From contig JAUIMM010001030.1 of the NCBI GenBank assembly GCA_031769625.1, positions 2,466,001 through 2,530,000 of the forward strand: DNA of 64,000 nt. The letters are read 5' to 3'. Within the stretch, counting starts at the first letter, position 1, and each line of letters opens with the position of its first letter. The notes below the pieces were generated by a model. It did not search any database. It had not been told where the DNA came from and saw nothing but the letters and a program-made list of their open reading frames with translations. Below, one piece after another: positions 12,890 through 24,116 of this stretch. The position numbers were made by a program, and so were the translations under genes. The stretch comes from Taudactylus pleione. Its lineage: Eukaryota > Chordata > Amphibia > Anura > Myobatrachidae.

Positions 12890-13275
12890 AATGTCTTTTT
12901 TTCCAACAGACACAAATCTTAAGAGACACAAAGAGCTCCTTGCAAGAAAAGTTCAAGTATCACATGGCACAAGAATGTCTTCTGCTTCTGAAAATGCTGC
13001 TGCCATGAAGCACTTACCTTTTCCAAATACACACTGGTGATGATAATGAGTCAAATCAGCTCACCAGAGTGAAACACCATTATGACATCTGCTCAAGCTT
13101 AAAATAATTACCCACATAAATAGAGATCTCTGTTTTGACTGAAGCTGATACAGTAAACATCAATAAAGTGGAGGATTACTTTAATGATGATGTAAAAATA
13201 ATTTGCGTGTCACACAATTCCTTTAAATACTATGAGGAAAAAAATGCAAATTGGAACTCCTTGTAAAAACTACTT
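12890..13275 (+). pseudogene. hAT transposase remnant, copy A, C-terminal part
   Basis: DNA here matches the reverse strand of about 51400-51660 in order (a CAAGAATGTCTTCTGCTTCTG block, then CTGCTGCCA, then ATGATGAGTCAA-like and TGACATCTGCTC). The plus frame contains VEDYFNDDV followed by YYEEKNANWNSL, which is hAT-like upstream of the dimerisation domain. It probably belongs to the same ancestral copy as 3960-5336 and 7390-7535, separated by later insertions. Confidence 0.5.
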
Positions 13276-13426
13276 TTGTTTACATAAGCTGTCCTTTGTC
13301 CAGTGTGTATTTGTGAACAACCGGAAAGTGCCATCCAAGTGCAATGACTTTCATTGTACTTGGAGAACAGACATACAGTATGTGGAGGGCACTTTCACAT
13401 TGTTCTAAATCACTCCTTGAATCAAG

Positions 13427-13916
13427 GGGCTGATTCAGACCCGCTCGCAAACACACAGCGCTTGCAAGCCGGTCGATGTTTTCCAACTGCGCGTGCACTG
13501 CCTCCGGCGTGCGCATGTGCGAGCCCCAGCATGCGACTGAAGTTCAGTCGCTCCAGAGCTCACTACAAGATGGGGCGGCTGTTGATGTTGATTGACAGCT
13601 TGCCCCGTTTTGTAGGCGGGGAGGGGGGTTGGTTAGGCAAACACAGGCATTCCCTTAGGAATGCCTGGCATTTGTGGGCAGCCCTACTGACATAACTCGT
13701 GATGTCAGTAGTGGACTTCCTGCTCTATTAGAGCAGGGAGTCCACTCGGGCTTGCGAGAGCTGAGACCCTACCACAGGGTCTCCTTGGAAGCCTGATGGT
13801 TGCGATAATCGCGACCATCTCCAGCCTACTCACACAAGCTTAGCGAGCGGGCAGGAGAAAAAAAATAAAATAAATCCCCACCCTGATTCAGAGCGAGCGG
13901 TTCTGAATCAGGCCCC
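13427..13916 (+). mobile_element. MITE with GGGCTGATTCAGACC termini
   Basis: The left end is GGGCTGATTCAGACCCGCTCGC and the right end CTGAATCAGGCCCC. Exact AAG duplications lie at 13424-13426 and 13917-13919. It is 490 bp and GC-rich compared with its flanks, with a subterminal inverted block GAGCGAGCGG and a central inverted pair around 13680-13745. It belongs to the same family as 18054-18583 and 38672-39220. No coding. Confidence 0.75.
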
Positions 13917-13929
13917 AAGTCAATTTTTT

Positions 13930-14280
13930 GGGATCCACTTATCCACTAGATTTGAATTCCCATATTTATGTGCTCATGCAATCAATCATTTTTTTCCTAT
14001 TGTTACAAATTATCTATGAATGATTTTCAGTACATCAATCATGACATTGCATTATAATTCTTCATTTCTACCCCTGAAGAAGTCCATTTATGGACAAAAC
14101 ACGTAAGGTTTCTAGTGCCGTGTCCATACACTAAGCGGGAGGATCCTGCTAATCGAGCTTACACCAGTAAGGATGGTGGCAGAATTATATCATTACCTCA
14201 ACTGTATTGTGATTCTGGATACTTTGTCACCTATATGCTGTAAGCAATTTTTATAAATTATGTATTGTTTTTTATCAAAA
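13930..14280 (+). mobile_element. Penelope-type terminal repeat fragment
   Basis: This non-coding segment contains a hammerhead-like motif at 14071-14108: CCCTGAAGA, stem AGTCC/GGAC around a short loop, then AAAACACGTAAGG. An AT-rich tail follows. The same architecture (motif, then unique sequence, then A/T tail) is expected of a Penelope terminal repeat. It directly abuts the CR1 LINE 3' end. Confidence 0.4.
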
Positions 14281-16957
14281 ATAATATTTGCCCCTTATGT
14301 CTCTCTTGAGGATATTCTTATGCCTATCCCAAGTGTGTTTAAATTGTTACACCGTCTTAGCTTCAACCACGTCTGATGGGAGGCTATTCCACTTATCCAC
14401 TACCCTTTCTGTGAAGTAACTTTTCCTCAAATTTCCTCTGAGCCTATCTCTCTCCAGTTTCAGAGCATGTCCTCGTGTTCTTGTACATCTCTTTTTGAAG
14501 AATGCTTCCCTCCTGTACCTTGTTAAAACCCTTCATGTATTTGAAAGTTTCTATCATGTCCCCCCTTTCCCTTCTCTGCTCCAAACTATACATATTAAGA
14601 TCTTTTAGTCTTTCCGGGTAAGTTCTGTGCTGTAGGCCATGCACCATTTTAGTTGCCCTTCTTTGTGCCATCTGTAATGTGTCTATATCCTTGTGGAGAT
14701 ATGGCCTCCAGAACTGAACACAGTATTCTAGATGAGGCCGTACCAAGGACTTATACAGTGGTATTATCACTTCTTTTATCCTGCTACTGATTCCTCTCCC
14801 TATGCAACCAAGCATCTGACCTGCCTTCCTCATTGCTTTTGTGCATTGCTTGCCTGCCTTCAAGTCATCTGAAATGGTGACTCCTAAATCCCTTTCCTCC
14901 TCTCTATTTTCCAATATAAAGTCCTTGATTCTATATTTAGCCTTTAGGTTATTGAGACCCAAGTGCATGATTTTGCATTATTTTACATTAAACTGTAGTT
15001 GCCATGTTCTTGCCCATTCCTCTAGTCTACCCAGATCCTCAGTCATTTGTTTTATCCCTCCTGGTGTGTCTACCCTGTTGCATACTTTTGTGTCATCTGC
15101 AAAAAGGCATACTTTCCCTTCAATACCATTTGCAATATCACCAACATAGATATTAAAAAGCACTGGCTCAAGTACAGATCCCTTGGGTACTCCACTGGTA
15201 ACATTTCCCTCCCGTAAATACACTCCATTTACTACAACTCTCTGTTTCCTATCCTGCAACCAAGATCTTATCCATTCAATAGTCATAGAATCCAAACCCA
15301 AGCTGTCCAGTTTGTTTATCATTCTGCGATGCGGGACCATGTCAAAAGCCTTAGTAAAGTCTAGATAAGCTATATCTACGGCCCCCGTTGATCTATTACT
15401 TTTGTCACCCAGTCAAAAAAGTCAATAAGATTTGTTTGGCATGATCTCCCCTGAATAAATCTATGCTGTTTGGGATCCTGTAAATTTTTGGATTTGAGAT
15501 ATTCCACCACTCTTTCTTTTAATAGTGTTTCCATTATTTTTCACACTACTGATGTAAGGCTTACTGGTCTGTGGTTACTTGCTTCTTCTTTACTTCCACT
15601 TTTTTACAGTGGTATTACATTTGCTCATTTCCAGTGCTCTTAAAGCACTCCTGATACTAGCGACTGGTTGAATAATTCTGTTAATGGTGTTACCAGGACC
15701 CCTTTAAGCTCTTTTAGAATCCGGCCCCATTGATTTATCCACTTTCAGTTTAGAGAGTTCTGTTAGGACCCTCTCCTTTCATGTACCTCAATTTTCTGAA
15801 TGTCTCTGCAACCTAACTGTGGCCCCTTCCCCTCTTTTTCTGTAGTGAATACTGAACAAAAATAATTATTTATATGATCTGCTATTTCTTTGTCTCCCTC
15901 GATCATGTACCCACTCTCTGTCTTAAGTCTTATTATTCCTCCATTTGACTTCCTCCTTTCACTTATATACTTAAAAAAAATTTGCTCCCTTTATCTACTG
16001 ACTGGGCCATTTTCTCCTCAGCTTCTGCCTTGGCACGCCTAATCACCTTCTTATCCTCCTTCCTGCGGCAAGATACACCTCTTTGTCATTATTATTTTGA
16101 GTCTGCTTATATTTTCTAAAAGTCATCTTTTTTAATTTCACACTAGTTGATACCTCTTTTGTAAACCACACTGGTTTCCTCTTCCTGGTGCTTTTCCTAA
16201 CCCTTTTATTACAAAGGTCTGTCGCCTTTCGTATAGCATTTTTTTCCCACCTCTCTTGTGCTCCTTCCAAGTTCCTCCAATCTGCCACTGACTCAGTAAC
16301 ACATCTTTCCATTTCTGCAAAGTCAGCCTTCCTAAAATCTAACACTTCTGTTTTTGTATGGCATGAATTTGAACTTGGTGATCACTGGATCCTAGGTTCT
16401 CACCCACATTTACATCCGTTATTCTGTCACAATGTGTGAGTATCAAGTCCAGAATAACATTTTTGCGAGTGGACTCCCTCACCAATTGTTTGAGAGATGC
16501 TCCCTTAAGGGATTTTCGAAAGTCGCCACTTCTAGAGGAACTTGCAGCAGACATCTCCCAGTTTGCATCAGGTAAATTAAAGTCTCCCATGATTATGGCC
16601 TCTCCTTTTAAAGCCATTCTAGTAATGTCCAGGTGGTCTATAGATCACCCCAGTGCAAATTATCTCCTTGTCCCCCATTTCTATGGTCACCCAAAGGGCC
16701 TCAAATGTTGCTTCAATATTTTGTATTATAGCAGCATTTATGCTGTTTTTCACATACATAGCTACTCCTCCTCCAATCCTCCCCATTCTGTCATTTCTAA
16801 ATAGAGTATAGCCTGGTATAGCTATATCCCAGTCATTATTTTCATTACACCATGACTCTGTAATTGCTACAATATCTAGTTCATCCCTTGTCATTATTGC
16901 AATTAGTTCAGAGATTGTACAGTATCTGCTATGCTCCTGGCATTTGCACATATAGCT
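14281..16957 (-). pseudogene. CR1-type LINE ORF2: endonuclease and reverse transcriptase
   Basis: On the minus strand an apurinic-type endonuclease comes first: VAITESW, then GGVAMYVK, then CTGVIYRPP (16951-16619), then GDFNLPDANW and GSSDHQ (16617-16339). A linker follows (16345-16043), then RT with TSGVPKGSVL and catalytic FADDTK (15340-14978). The C-terminal region (14968-14444) holds SLVRPHLEYCVQFW and QRRATKMVHGL. These are CR1-clade patterns. Stops and frameshifts break the frame between blocks. The 5' end begins inside the endonuclease, so it is a 5'-truncated, inactive copy, with a 3' UTR running to about 14281. Confidence 0.85.
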
Positions 16958-16959
16958 CT

Positions 16960-17060
16960 AAAGGTGCGTATTCACTAATAGATGGAGAAACGAGAGCACA
17001 ATTACGACATTGTAATCGTGCTGTCGTTTCACAGTCTGTTGATGTGCCTACACTGAAAGC
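16960..17060 (+). repeat. Partial MITE, GGTGCGTATTCACTA end
   Basis: The sequence AAAGGTGCGTATTCACTAATAG and its internal inverted GATTACGACATTGTAATCGTGC-like hairpin resemble the element at 44116-44440. Only one end is recognised. Confidence 0.35.
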
Positions 17061-18050
17061 ATCACTAGCTAATTTTTTTGAAAGATGGCTTTTTTAGGAT
17101 AGATGAATGCAGCCACTCTTATTTTGTAGTTTGTACTAGCTCATGCACATAATGAATGGGAGGAGAATGATTCAGGAAATCCCCTCCCCTGTATAATATT
17201 CACTGGAGGACAACAGAGATGCGACATGACAAATAAGAGCTGACTGAATGCATTTTATATGCAGCTGGACTTTTACTTGGTGAGTATCTATGCACAATAC
17301 AGTCTTATTAATGTCAGTATTCATATTTAATATAAAGAAAACACCTCACATTGAACAATGCACTGGGCTGCTGCAGGAAACAGCTTCATTTATTTACTTT
17401 ACAGCAATGTGTTTTGCCTTAATGCATGCAGACTGCAGTAACGTTTGTTAGAGAGAGACGAGTGTTTTGCAAGGACAATCATATTATTATAGTCAGACGG
17501 ACTCACATACACAAACATATATTCACATACAAACTGTCACTAGTCAGAGAATTCAGTGAATTAAGAAAACAAAGATTTTACTTTAGTAAATTGGTTATGG
17601 TAATAAACAGGATAAAGTAGAGCAAGGATTTTAACACTTGAGGGAGCCACGATAGTCTGTTAACTACCAAGTTATTGAAGCAATATGAATACAATCGAGG
17701 CATATTCTCAGTAAAAGATGAGGCGTCATTGGGGACTGCTCTGTCTTTATTTCTGGGTCAGTCCGTTACATTTAATTTCACAGTATGAAAGAGACATAAT
17801 GAAGGATGAGTTTTAGACACAGTACTGTAGCACCGTTTGCAAGTAATTGTAAACATTGCGCATCCTCAAAATGTTTGAAAGAAGTTTTATTAACCCACAC
17901 TGCCACACAGACATTAAATCTATTGAGATAACATGATTCTCAAAAAATAAGGATTCTAATATACTGCCTAAATCAATGCATGAGACCAATTTAGGATCCA
18001 GAAATGATAAGATACATTTCAGCACAAGTAAATTTATTTCAATGTTGAAG
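17061..18050. other. No recognised feature
   Basis: The sequence is AT-rich, and I found no splice-bounded frame, RNA gene or paired terminal repeats. Confidence 0.45.
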
Positions 18051-18053
18051 TGA

Positions 18054-18583
18054 GGGCCTAATTCAGACCCGCTCGAGAGCGCTGAGTGCTCGCAAGCGGG
18101 TCGATGGTGCCATAATGCGCATGCACACGACGGAGGGAGCTCCGTCGTGCGCATGCGCATGACCCGCATAGCGACAGCTAAGCTGTCGCTATGGGTCTCG
18201 CACCAAGGGGGGCGTGCTGTCGATGGTGACTGACAGCACGCCCCCTTTGGTGGGCGTGCCAGGGGTGTTGCTGCCCAGACGGAGGCGTTCCCATGGGAAC
18301 GCCTTCCGTCTGGAGCCGGCCCCACTGACATCACTAGTGATGTCAGTGGGAGTGCTTTTGGTTCTGATAGAGCCAAAAGCACTCCTGGGCTTGCGGCAGC
18401 GAGACCCTACCGCAGGGACCCGATGGTCAAGACCATCGCGACCATCTTTTTGGCCGCTCGCATAAGCTGTGGGTGTTCACCCACAGCTATGCGAGCGGCC
18501 AGGAGGCCGCTCCATTTTTAGGTAGGAGGGCCCTGATTCAGAGCGAGCGCTCTGGTCAGAGCGTCCGGCTCTGAATCAGGCCC
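18054..18583 (+). mobile_element. Full-length MITE, GGGCCTAATTCAGACC termini
   Basis: The copy is 530 bp, flanked by TGA at 18051-18053 and 18584-18586. The left end is GGGCCTAATTCAGACC and the right end CTGAATCAGGCCC. The interior is a series of nested palindromes, including CGACGGAGGGAGCTCCGTCG, GACAGCTAAGCTGTC, CCACTGACATCACTAGTGATGTCAGTGG and a GGTGTTCACCC hairpin, which would make the transcript strongly folded. Collinear with 38672-39220. No ORF. Confidence 0.8.
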
Positions 18584-18687
18584 TGAGATCGGTAAACAAA
18601 AAATTGTTGTTGGAATCATCTTTAATTGTTGGGTGCAGTTGTCATTCATTGTGACATTATTACATGTTTTTATTCACAAAATGCTTG

Positions 18688-19200
18688 AGGGGCCTATTCA
18701 TCATCGATAAATGGCTTGGTAACCATGCAGAAACGCTAGTTTCCACATATTTTATTTACCGGGCCCTTCATCATCAGGGGTCCCAAATGGACCACCTGAT
18801 ATTCAGCAAACTCCGAAAACTGAAAGTTTTCGGAGTTTTCTTGCGAGAACAAGCGCCATCTTGTTCTCTGATCTATGGGAAGGAGTTTCAGGATGTGAAG
18901 AGGGATCCGAACCGCCGCCTTCTCACTACCTCCTCGGCGTCTTTGCGCATGCGTGACCTCGGGTCACGCATGCGTAGCTGCACCGAAGGGGCGAAGGGAA
19001 AGTAATGCAGCTACTTCTGTAGCTGCGATACTAACCAAGTGGACGGCTGCTTTTTGGAGCAGCTGTGCCTGCACAAGAGCAATGGTGAATGATGGTGCAA
19101 AGTTTCCCCCGCTGCGAGTTGGATACTTAAGTAGCCCTCGCAGCGAGGTCATTACTTAATCAATGGGGGCCATATGGCCTCCGATGATAAATAGGCCCCT
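18688..19200. repeat. MITE with GGGGCCTATTCATCATC termini
   Basis: The left end GGGGCCTATTCATCATCGATAAATGG and the right end CCGATGATAAATAGGCCCC form inverted repeats. Internal palindromes include GCATGCGTGACCTCGGGTCACGCATGC (18947-18973). It is about 513 bp and non-coding. I could not confirm a target duplication. Confidence 0.6.
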
Positions 19201-19721
19201 AAGTGTCACACAGAATGTGGAAGGATATATTGGGAGTCATGAATAGGCAAAAATTATTTCTTTACATTTTCTTATTTAATTGTTTTGTTTTTATTTATAT
19301 TTGAAAGATTAACTCAACTGTAATTTTCAATAATTATTACCTACATTATCTGATTTCATTTATCCCCATATTCAATACAACAGACCTGGCAAAAAAGTAT
19401 CCCCATTGAATAGGTGGCGAGAAAAAGTGCAGAATTGGGGTTTTGGGGTGCAGACTTACAAAAACCACCCTGCACCCATTGGACAGTCCCCTAAGGTTAA
19501 TCTGTGTCAAAAAAAATGTAAAACATACTTTAGGACACCCCAAAAAAGTATTTTTGTTTTGGGGGTGAAAAAAACAATGCTGGGAGACAAACTTAAAAAC
19601 TTGCGAAATAGACTCCAGGGGGGTCCCCAAGTATGTCCCTGGTGTTTTTATAATTGTAGGTGTTTGCGGCAGGTGGATTTTTGACGTTTTTTAAAACTTC
19701 ACATGCTGGTACCCATTTTCA

Positions 19722-21100
19722 TTAGAGATGAGCGGTTCGGATTCTGTGGAATCCAAACCGCTCTGAACATAGGGGATCCGAGTCCACCCGAACCCTGTTC
19801 GGGTGTTCCCCGCCTAACTCGGATCCCCGTTCAGGACCGAACGGCGGCCGCCTGATGTTGGATTCTCGCTAGAGAATCCGACATCAGGGCTCCTCGAGTG
19901 TAGGGCAGACCACTGTGATAGCGGTCTGCCCTACACAGAACAAACACACAGCCGCCAGCGGCAGCTGTGTGTTTGTTACAGCAGCCAATGAGAGTCACAC
20001 AGACTCTCACTGGCTGCTGCACGGAGGGAGCTGGCTGGAGCTCACTCAGGAGCTCCGTCTTCCGGCTCCCTCCTCGTCGCATGGCAGCAGAGCGGACGGC
20101 GGCTGGAGCAGGGATACAGGTAAGTTTTTTTTTTAATGTGTGTATGGGGGCCTGCTAATGGGGGGCCTGCTAATGGAGGGGCCTGCTAAAGGGGGGCCTA
20201 CTACTGGGGGGGGCTACTACTGGGGGGCATACTACTGGGGGCCTGCTAATGGGGGCATACTACTGGGGGCCTGCTAATGGGGGCACCACTGCTGGGGGCA
20301 TTTTGTAAGGGACACCACTGCTGGGGGCATTGTGTAAGGGACACTATTGCTGTGGGCATTGTATAACTGGCACTACTACTGTGGGCATTGTACAAGGGGC
20401 ATTACTACTGTGGGCGTTGTGTATAAGGGTCACTACTGTGGGCATTGTGTAAAAGGGTCACTACTGTGGGCATTGTGTAAAAGGGGCACTACTGTGGGTA
20501 TTGTGTAAAAGGGTCACTACTGTGGGCATTGTGTAAAAGGGGCACTACTGTGTGTCGTAACATAAATAAGAGACACTACTTTATGGTGTAATGTGAATCA
20601 GGGGCAATATGTGCGGTGTAATGTGAATAAGATTGTGTACTGTGACTCCTTGGGCCGTAGCCCACTTTGTAAACAAGTACTCTGATTCTGCTGGCCGTAC
20701 CCCACTGGGTGGGTGCACTACTTTTCATTTCTGCCACTGCTGTGTGGCAATGTGTCATAGATGTCCTTTATACTTTGGTGTCTGTGTCATTGTGCCGCTG
20801 CTCTGTCGCTTAGTAACCAGTCAGCTCACTGCAACCTTTGACCAATAATGTTGAAAACAATATTATAAGCTGTGAGGTGTTCTAAATTGACTGGAAATTA
20901 ATGTTATTGAGGTTAATAATACTCTAGGAAGAAAAAAAATACCAATTTATGTGATTTTAGCTTTTTTTGTAAAAAAAAATCCATATCCAAACCCAGAGCC
21001 AGTGACCGCAGTTTGGCAAATCCAAATCCAAATCCAAAGCCGGACGACGAATTAGAACCAAATCCAAATCCGGCAAAAATGGTCTGGCGCACATCCCTAA
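19722..21100. mobile_element. Nested element with TTAGAGATGAG / CATCCCTAA ends
   Basis: The insertion begins TTAGAGATGAGCGGTTCGG and ends GCGCACATCCCTAA, imperfect inverted repeats. ATTTTCA is present on both sides (19715-19721 and 21100-21106). The uninterrupted host sequence CCCATTTTCAAGCACCCC at about 5826-5843 is the empty-site equivalent. The interior has CCGAAC-rich arms at the left, a long G-rich minisatellite, and a CCAAATCCAAATCC array at the right. The superfamily is not identified. Confidence 0.7.
20150..20560 (+). repeat. Minisatellite inside the nested element
   Basis: The first part repeats GGGGGCCTGCTAATG-type units. The second part (about 20390-20555) repeats a 28-bp unit GGGCATTGTGTAAAAGGGTC + ACTACTGT about six times. 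Weaker related units (GTAATGTGAATAAGGG) continue to about 20640 and recur at 55625-55720. Confidence 0.75.
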
Positions 21101-21483
21101 TTTTCAAGTACCCCAAATTTGATGGAAATACTTATTTTATAAAAAAAAAACCTCCTAAATGCTATTCTTCACCACCTTCTTAAAAACGCAAAACAGCACC
21201 TATTGAGACTGTTTAAAGACCCCACATACCTTTAGCAGGGCTATTCGGGGGTACTCATAGTGATCCCCCATGTCAGTGCATCTTTTTGGGGGTGACAGGC
21301 TGATTTCCCCAAAACTGACATAACTTTTCTCCGATTTCACTTTCGCCGGGCCCCATTTTCGCTGATTTCAAATTGAATACGGGGTTAAACCGGGACGAGT
21401 GCGACACTTTTTCGCACCCAAAACCAGCGATGACGGTGAAAAGTCCGGCAACTGACTTTTCACTCCAAATTGAATATGGGCTA

Positions 21484-22500
21484 AATAGGACTTTCCTGAC
21501 TGCAATTTACTGCAACTAATTAGAACTGATGTCCAATTGCAGTAACAACCGCCACCTTTTTATTTTTAAATGAAGTTCAGATTCTCTTGGCAGCATCATA
21601 AAAAGACAGACATCACTCCCCATTCTGCCGACTTCACTAGGAAGTGGGTAGAATGCGGTAGAAGTGCCTAGTCTTCCAGGGGTTGTGGGGGGTTACCAGA
21701 AAAACCGGGAGCCTCCCCCAGGTCCCAGGAAGGTAGGCAAGTATGCACTAGAGTCAAACTTCGGAATAAATTGACAAAATTATGATGTTGGCATACGCCA
21801 GTCAGAGTGTAGTATAGAAATGACTGCACATGCCTACCCCCTTCATGTGCACCTGTTTGTTTGTATACCTATATTTACATACAAAAAATATATATAACAA
21901 TAATTGCATAATACATGTATATTGCCAAGAGATGCATCTTTCAAGTATTACTAGTGTCATTTATTTAGCACTGACTGCCCTATACAGAAATACAGTAGTA
22001 AACACAAATTTAAATTGTAATACATTGCCTTTCTGACATACCTATTTGTATTTAGTGGTGCTTCTACCTGAAAATAAGTATTATGATAAGAAATATATTT
22101 ATGTGAATATACGTACTCACATCTTAAACATACATATTAGAACTAAACAGTTCTGTCTCTTTCCAAACAAGCACAGAACCAGATCTGTGACCAATGTGAA
22201 TCACAAGTAGGATTATGCAGGACTTGCAGGCTATGATCAAAAACTCGCCATGTCATCACCTGCAGTTCCATTTTGATAACATATCTTTTAACTAGCAATA
22301 GTGGACATCCTGACGGCCATTTATATACTGTGTATCTGTTTGTGAAGACACGCACCTACATTTCACATATGATTGTCATATGCCTGTTACCTACCTGACA
22401 TATTAATGTGTCCCTCATTTTGAGCTGAAGATTTACACCTCCCTAAATAAGCTATTTACATAGTAATTGACTAGACTGATTGGTGATTGATGTTTTCCTG
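21484..22500. other. No recognised feature
   Basis: No exon-like frame and no paired repeats were identified in this AT-rich stretch. Confidence 0.45.
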
Positions 22501-22821
22501 CTACCACAAACGGGTTGGGTATAGGATGCCAGCGCTGGGGATCCCAGCGGTCAGAATCTCAATGCCGGCATCCTGACCAGGTTAAAATGCCGATGCCTAA
22601 AGGTAAATTACCCTAACCTAACCCCCAACCCTCCCTCCCCGGTGCTTAAACCTAACCTCCCTCCCTAGTGCCTAAACCTAACCCTCCCTCCCAGCACCCT
22701 AAACCTAACACCCCCCCCAGCCTAACCCTCTCCGTAGTGCCTAACCCTAACCCTCCCCTAACCTCAGTACTTACCTTAAGGATTCCGGCAGTCGGCATGC
22801 TGGCTCTGGTATTCTGATAAG

Positions 22822-23623
22822 CAGGGCCGACACCGGTGGGACTGCCCAGACAGAAAGAGGGCCCGGTGGCAGCGGAGTGTATAAGTACCGGCGGCATTTT
22901 GAAAGTGGCACCAACCGCGAGCCAATCGTAGCCAATCGGTGGCTCCTGATTGGCTGGCGGTCCGCGAGCACCAATTGGCTCGCGGCCATTGCCATATTCA
23001 AAATGCCGTTGCCACCCCGGCTCCTCTCTCTGTCCTTGTGAGTGAGTCAGTGAGAGCGGCATGCCTGGAGCAGGAGCCGCAGTACGGCAGGAGAGGCCAG
23101 GCTGAAGCAGCCGGGTTGAGAGTGAGCAATGGCTGGGTAAGAAGAGAAACTACCTACAGAAGTGTTTGGATGGGCAGGAACAGAATAGGCTGCGGGGGAT
23201 CCTACTTACCATCCAGAGACACACCAGGTACAGAGACTTCCTGCTCTCATGCCCTCACTCTGCTCCTACACCCTCACTCTGCTCCCACACCCTCTCCCTG
23301 CTCCCACACCCTCACTCTGCTCCCACACCCTCTCCCTGCTCCCACACCCTCACTCTGCTCCCACACCCTCTCCCTGCTCCCACACCCTCACTCTGCTCTC
23401 ACCCTCATCTCTATATGATAGAGTGACATGTTATAACACCCACCCACACAGCCCAAACTTTGGCATTTCTTTACGCACCAATTGATGCCCCATTGACGTT
23501 GCAGCTCCACCCACATAATCCACAACAACGCCCACCTCTGACAAGCTTCCCCCCCTTGACCAAGGGTAGGGGCCCTGCCTATTTTGTCAGTCCCGGGCCC
23601 CACAATTTCTGATGGCAGCCCTG
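22822..23623 (-). mobile_element. Non-autonomous hAT-like element with perfect 8-bp TSD
   Basis: CTGATAAG is duplicated exactly at 22814-22821 and 23624-23631. The element starts CAGGGCCGAC and ends GGCAGCCCTG, giving short CAGGGC inverted termini typical of hAT. Its right end read in reverse (CAGGGCTGCCATCAGAAAT) is the same family as the left end at 56386. It carries a CT-rich minisatellite. No transposase. Confidence 0.8.
23245..23405 (+). repeat. CT-rich minisatellite, ~36-bp higher-order unit
   Basis: CCCTCACTCTGCTCCCACA alternates with CCCTCTCCCTGCTCCCACA across about four and a half pairs. It makes spurious repetitive frames on the plus strand. It lies within the hAT-like element. Confidence 0.8.
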
Positions 23624-23700
23624 CTGATAAGTGTTGGGATTTCGGCATTGGCATTCTGGAAGTCCATCGATCGTGATTCTGACCGCATCACAAATGTGTT

Positions 23701-24116
23701 TTCAGGAATATATCAATTATGATGGATTAACCAAGTGAACCAATTCTCAAATTCTCAATCTAAAAGAAAGACTTTAGTATAATTGTGTAATCTCAGTTTG
23801 ATATCTAACATCATGTGCAAATAAGAGTACTAAGGTGAATAGTTTAAATCAAGAGTAAATATGTGTACTTGTTCATTGTACACAAATGTGTTTGAGTTGT
23901 AATACATGCACATCAGTGACGTGTGGTGAGGTCAATGGCTGGGGAGTCACACATGCATAAAAACACAGTTTTCATATCAAATCTCTGAAGCATGACAGGG
24001 AGTATGATAGGGGAGGGAGTATGACAGGGGAGGCTCTGCCTACCCTGACTGCAAGTCCCTGATGCACATGAGTGTGTAAACACCTTATCTCTGAAACTTT
24101 TGCTTAGGGGGAATTC
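23701..24116. other. No recognised feature
   Basis: Short unique-looking sequence with no coding signal. Confidence 0.4.

Larger units (their letters stand above)
19366..21483. mobile_element. DNA transposon (CCCCATATTCAAT termini) with a nested insert
   Basis: The left end CCCCATATTCAATACAA and the right end CCAAATTGAATATGGGC are inverted repeats. The interior resembles 5381-6213, but it is split by the element at 19722-21100. Without that insert it would be about 730 bp. Non-coding. The terminal style suggests PIF/Harbinger, tentatively. Confidence 0.6.
22505..23700. repeat. CCCTAA-rich repeat element, split by a hAT insertion
   Basis: The left portion holds GGTATAGGATGCCAGCGCTGG followed by an array of CCTAACCCTCCCTCCCNNNNGCCTAAA-like units at 22594-22790. 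The right portion (23632-23700) has GGATTTCGGCATTGGCATTC. Similar CCCTAA-rich segments lie at 33222-33345 and 40040-40320. This is an interspersed repeat with telomere-like words, not a telomere. Confidence 0.5.

Noticed and set aside
20913..21116. Phe-Gly repeat frame (FGFGSNSS)
   Set aside because: It comes from the CCAAATCCAAATCC array at the end of the nested transposon. Not a nucleoporin-like FG protein.
22594..22790. Telomere or subtelomere
   Set aside because: The CCCTAA words are degenerate, interrupted and repeated at three separate internal sites.
22939..23485. PHSAPTPS-type repeat frames, and the array as a CRISPR
   Set aside because: This is a tandem CT-rich minisatellite with no unique spacers, in a vertebrate transposon.
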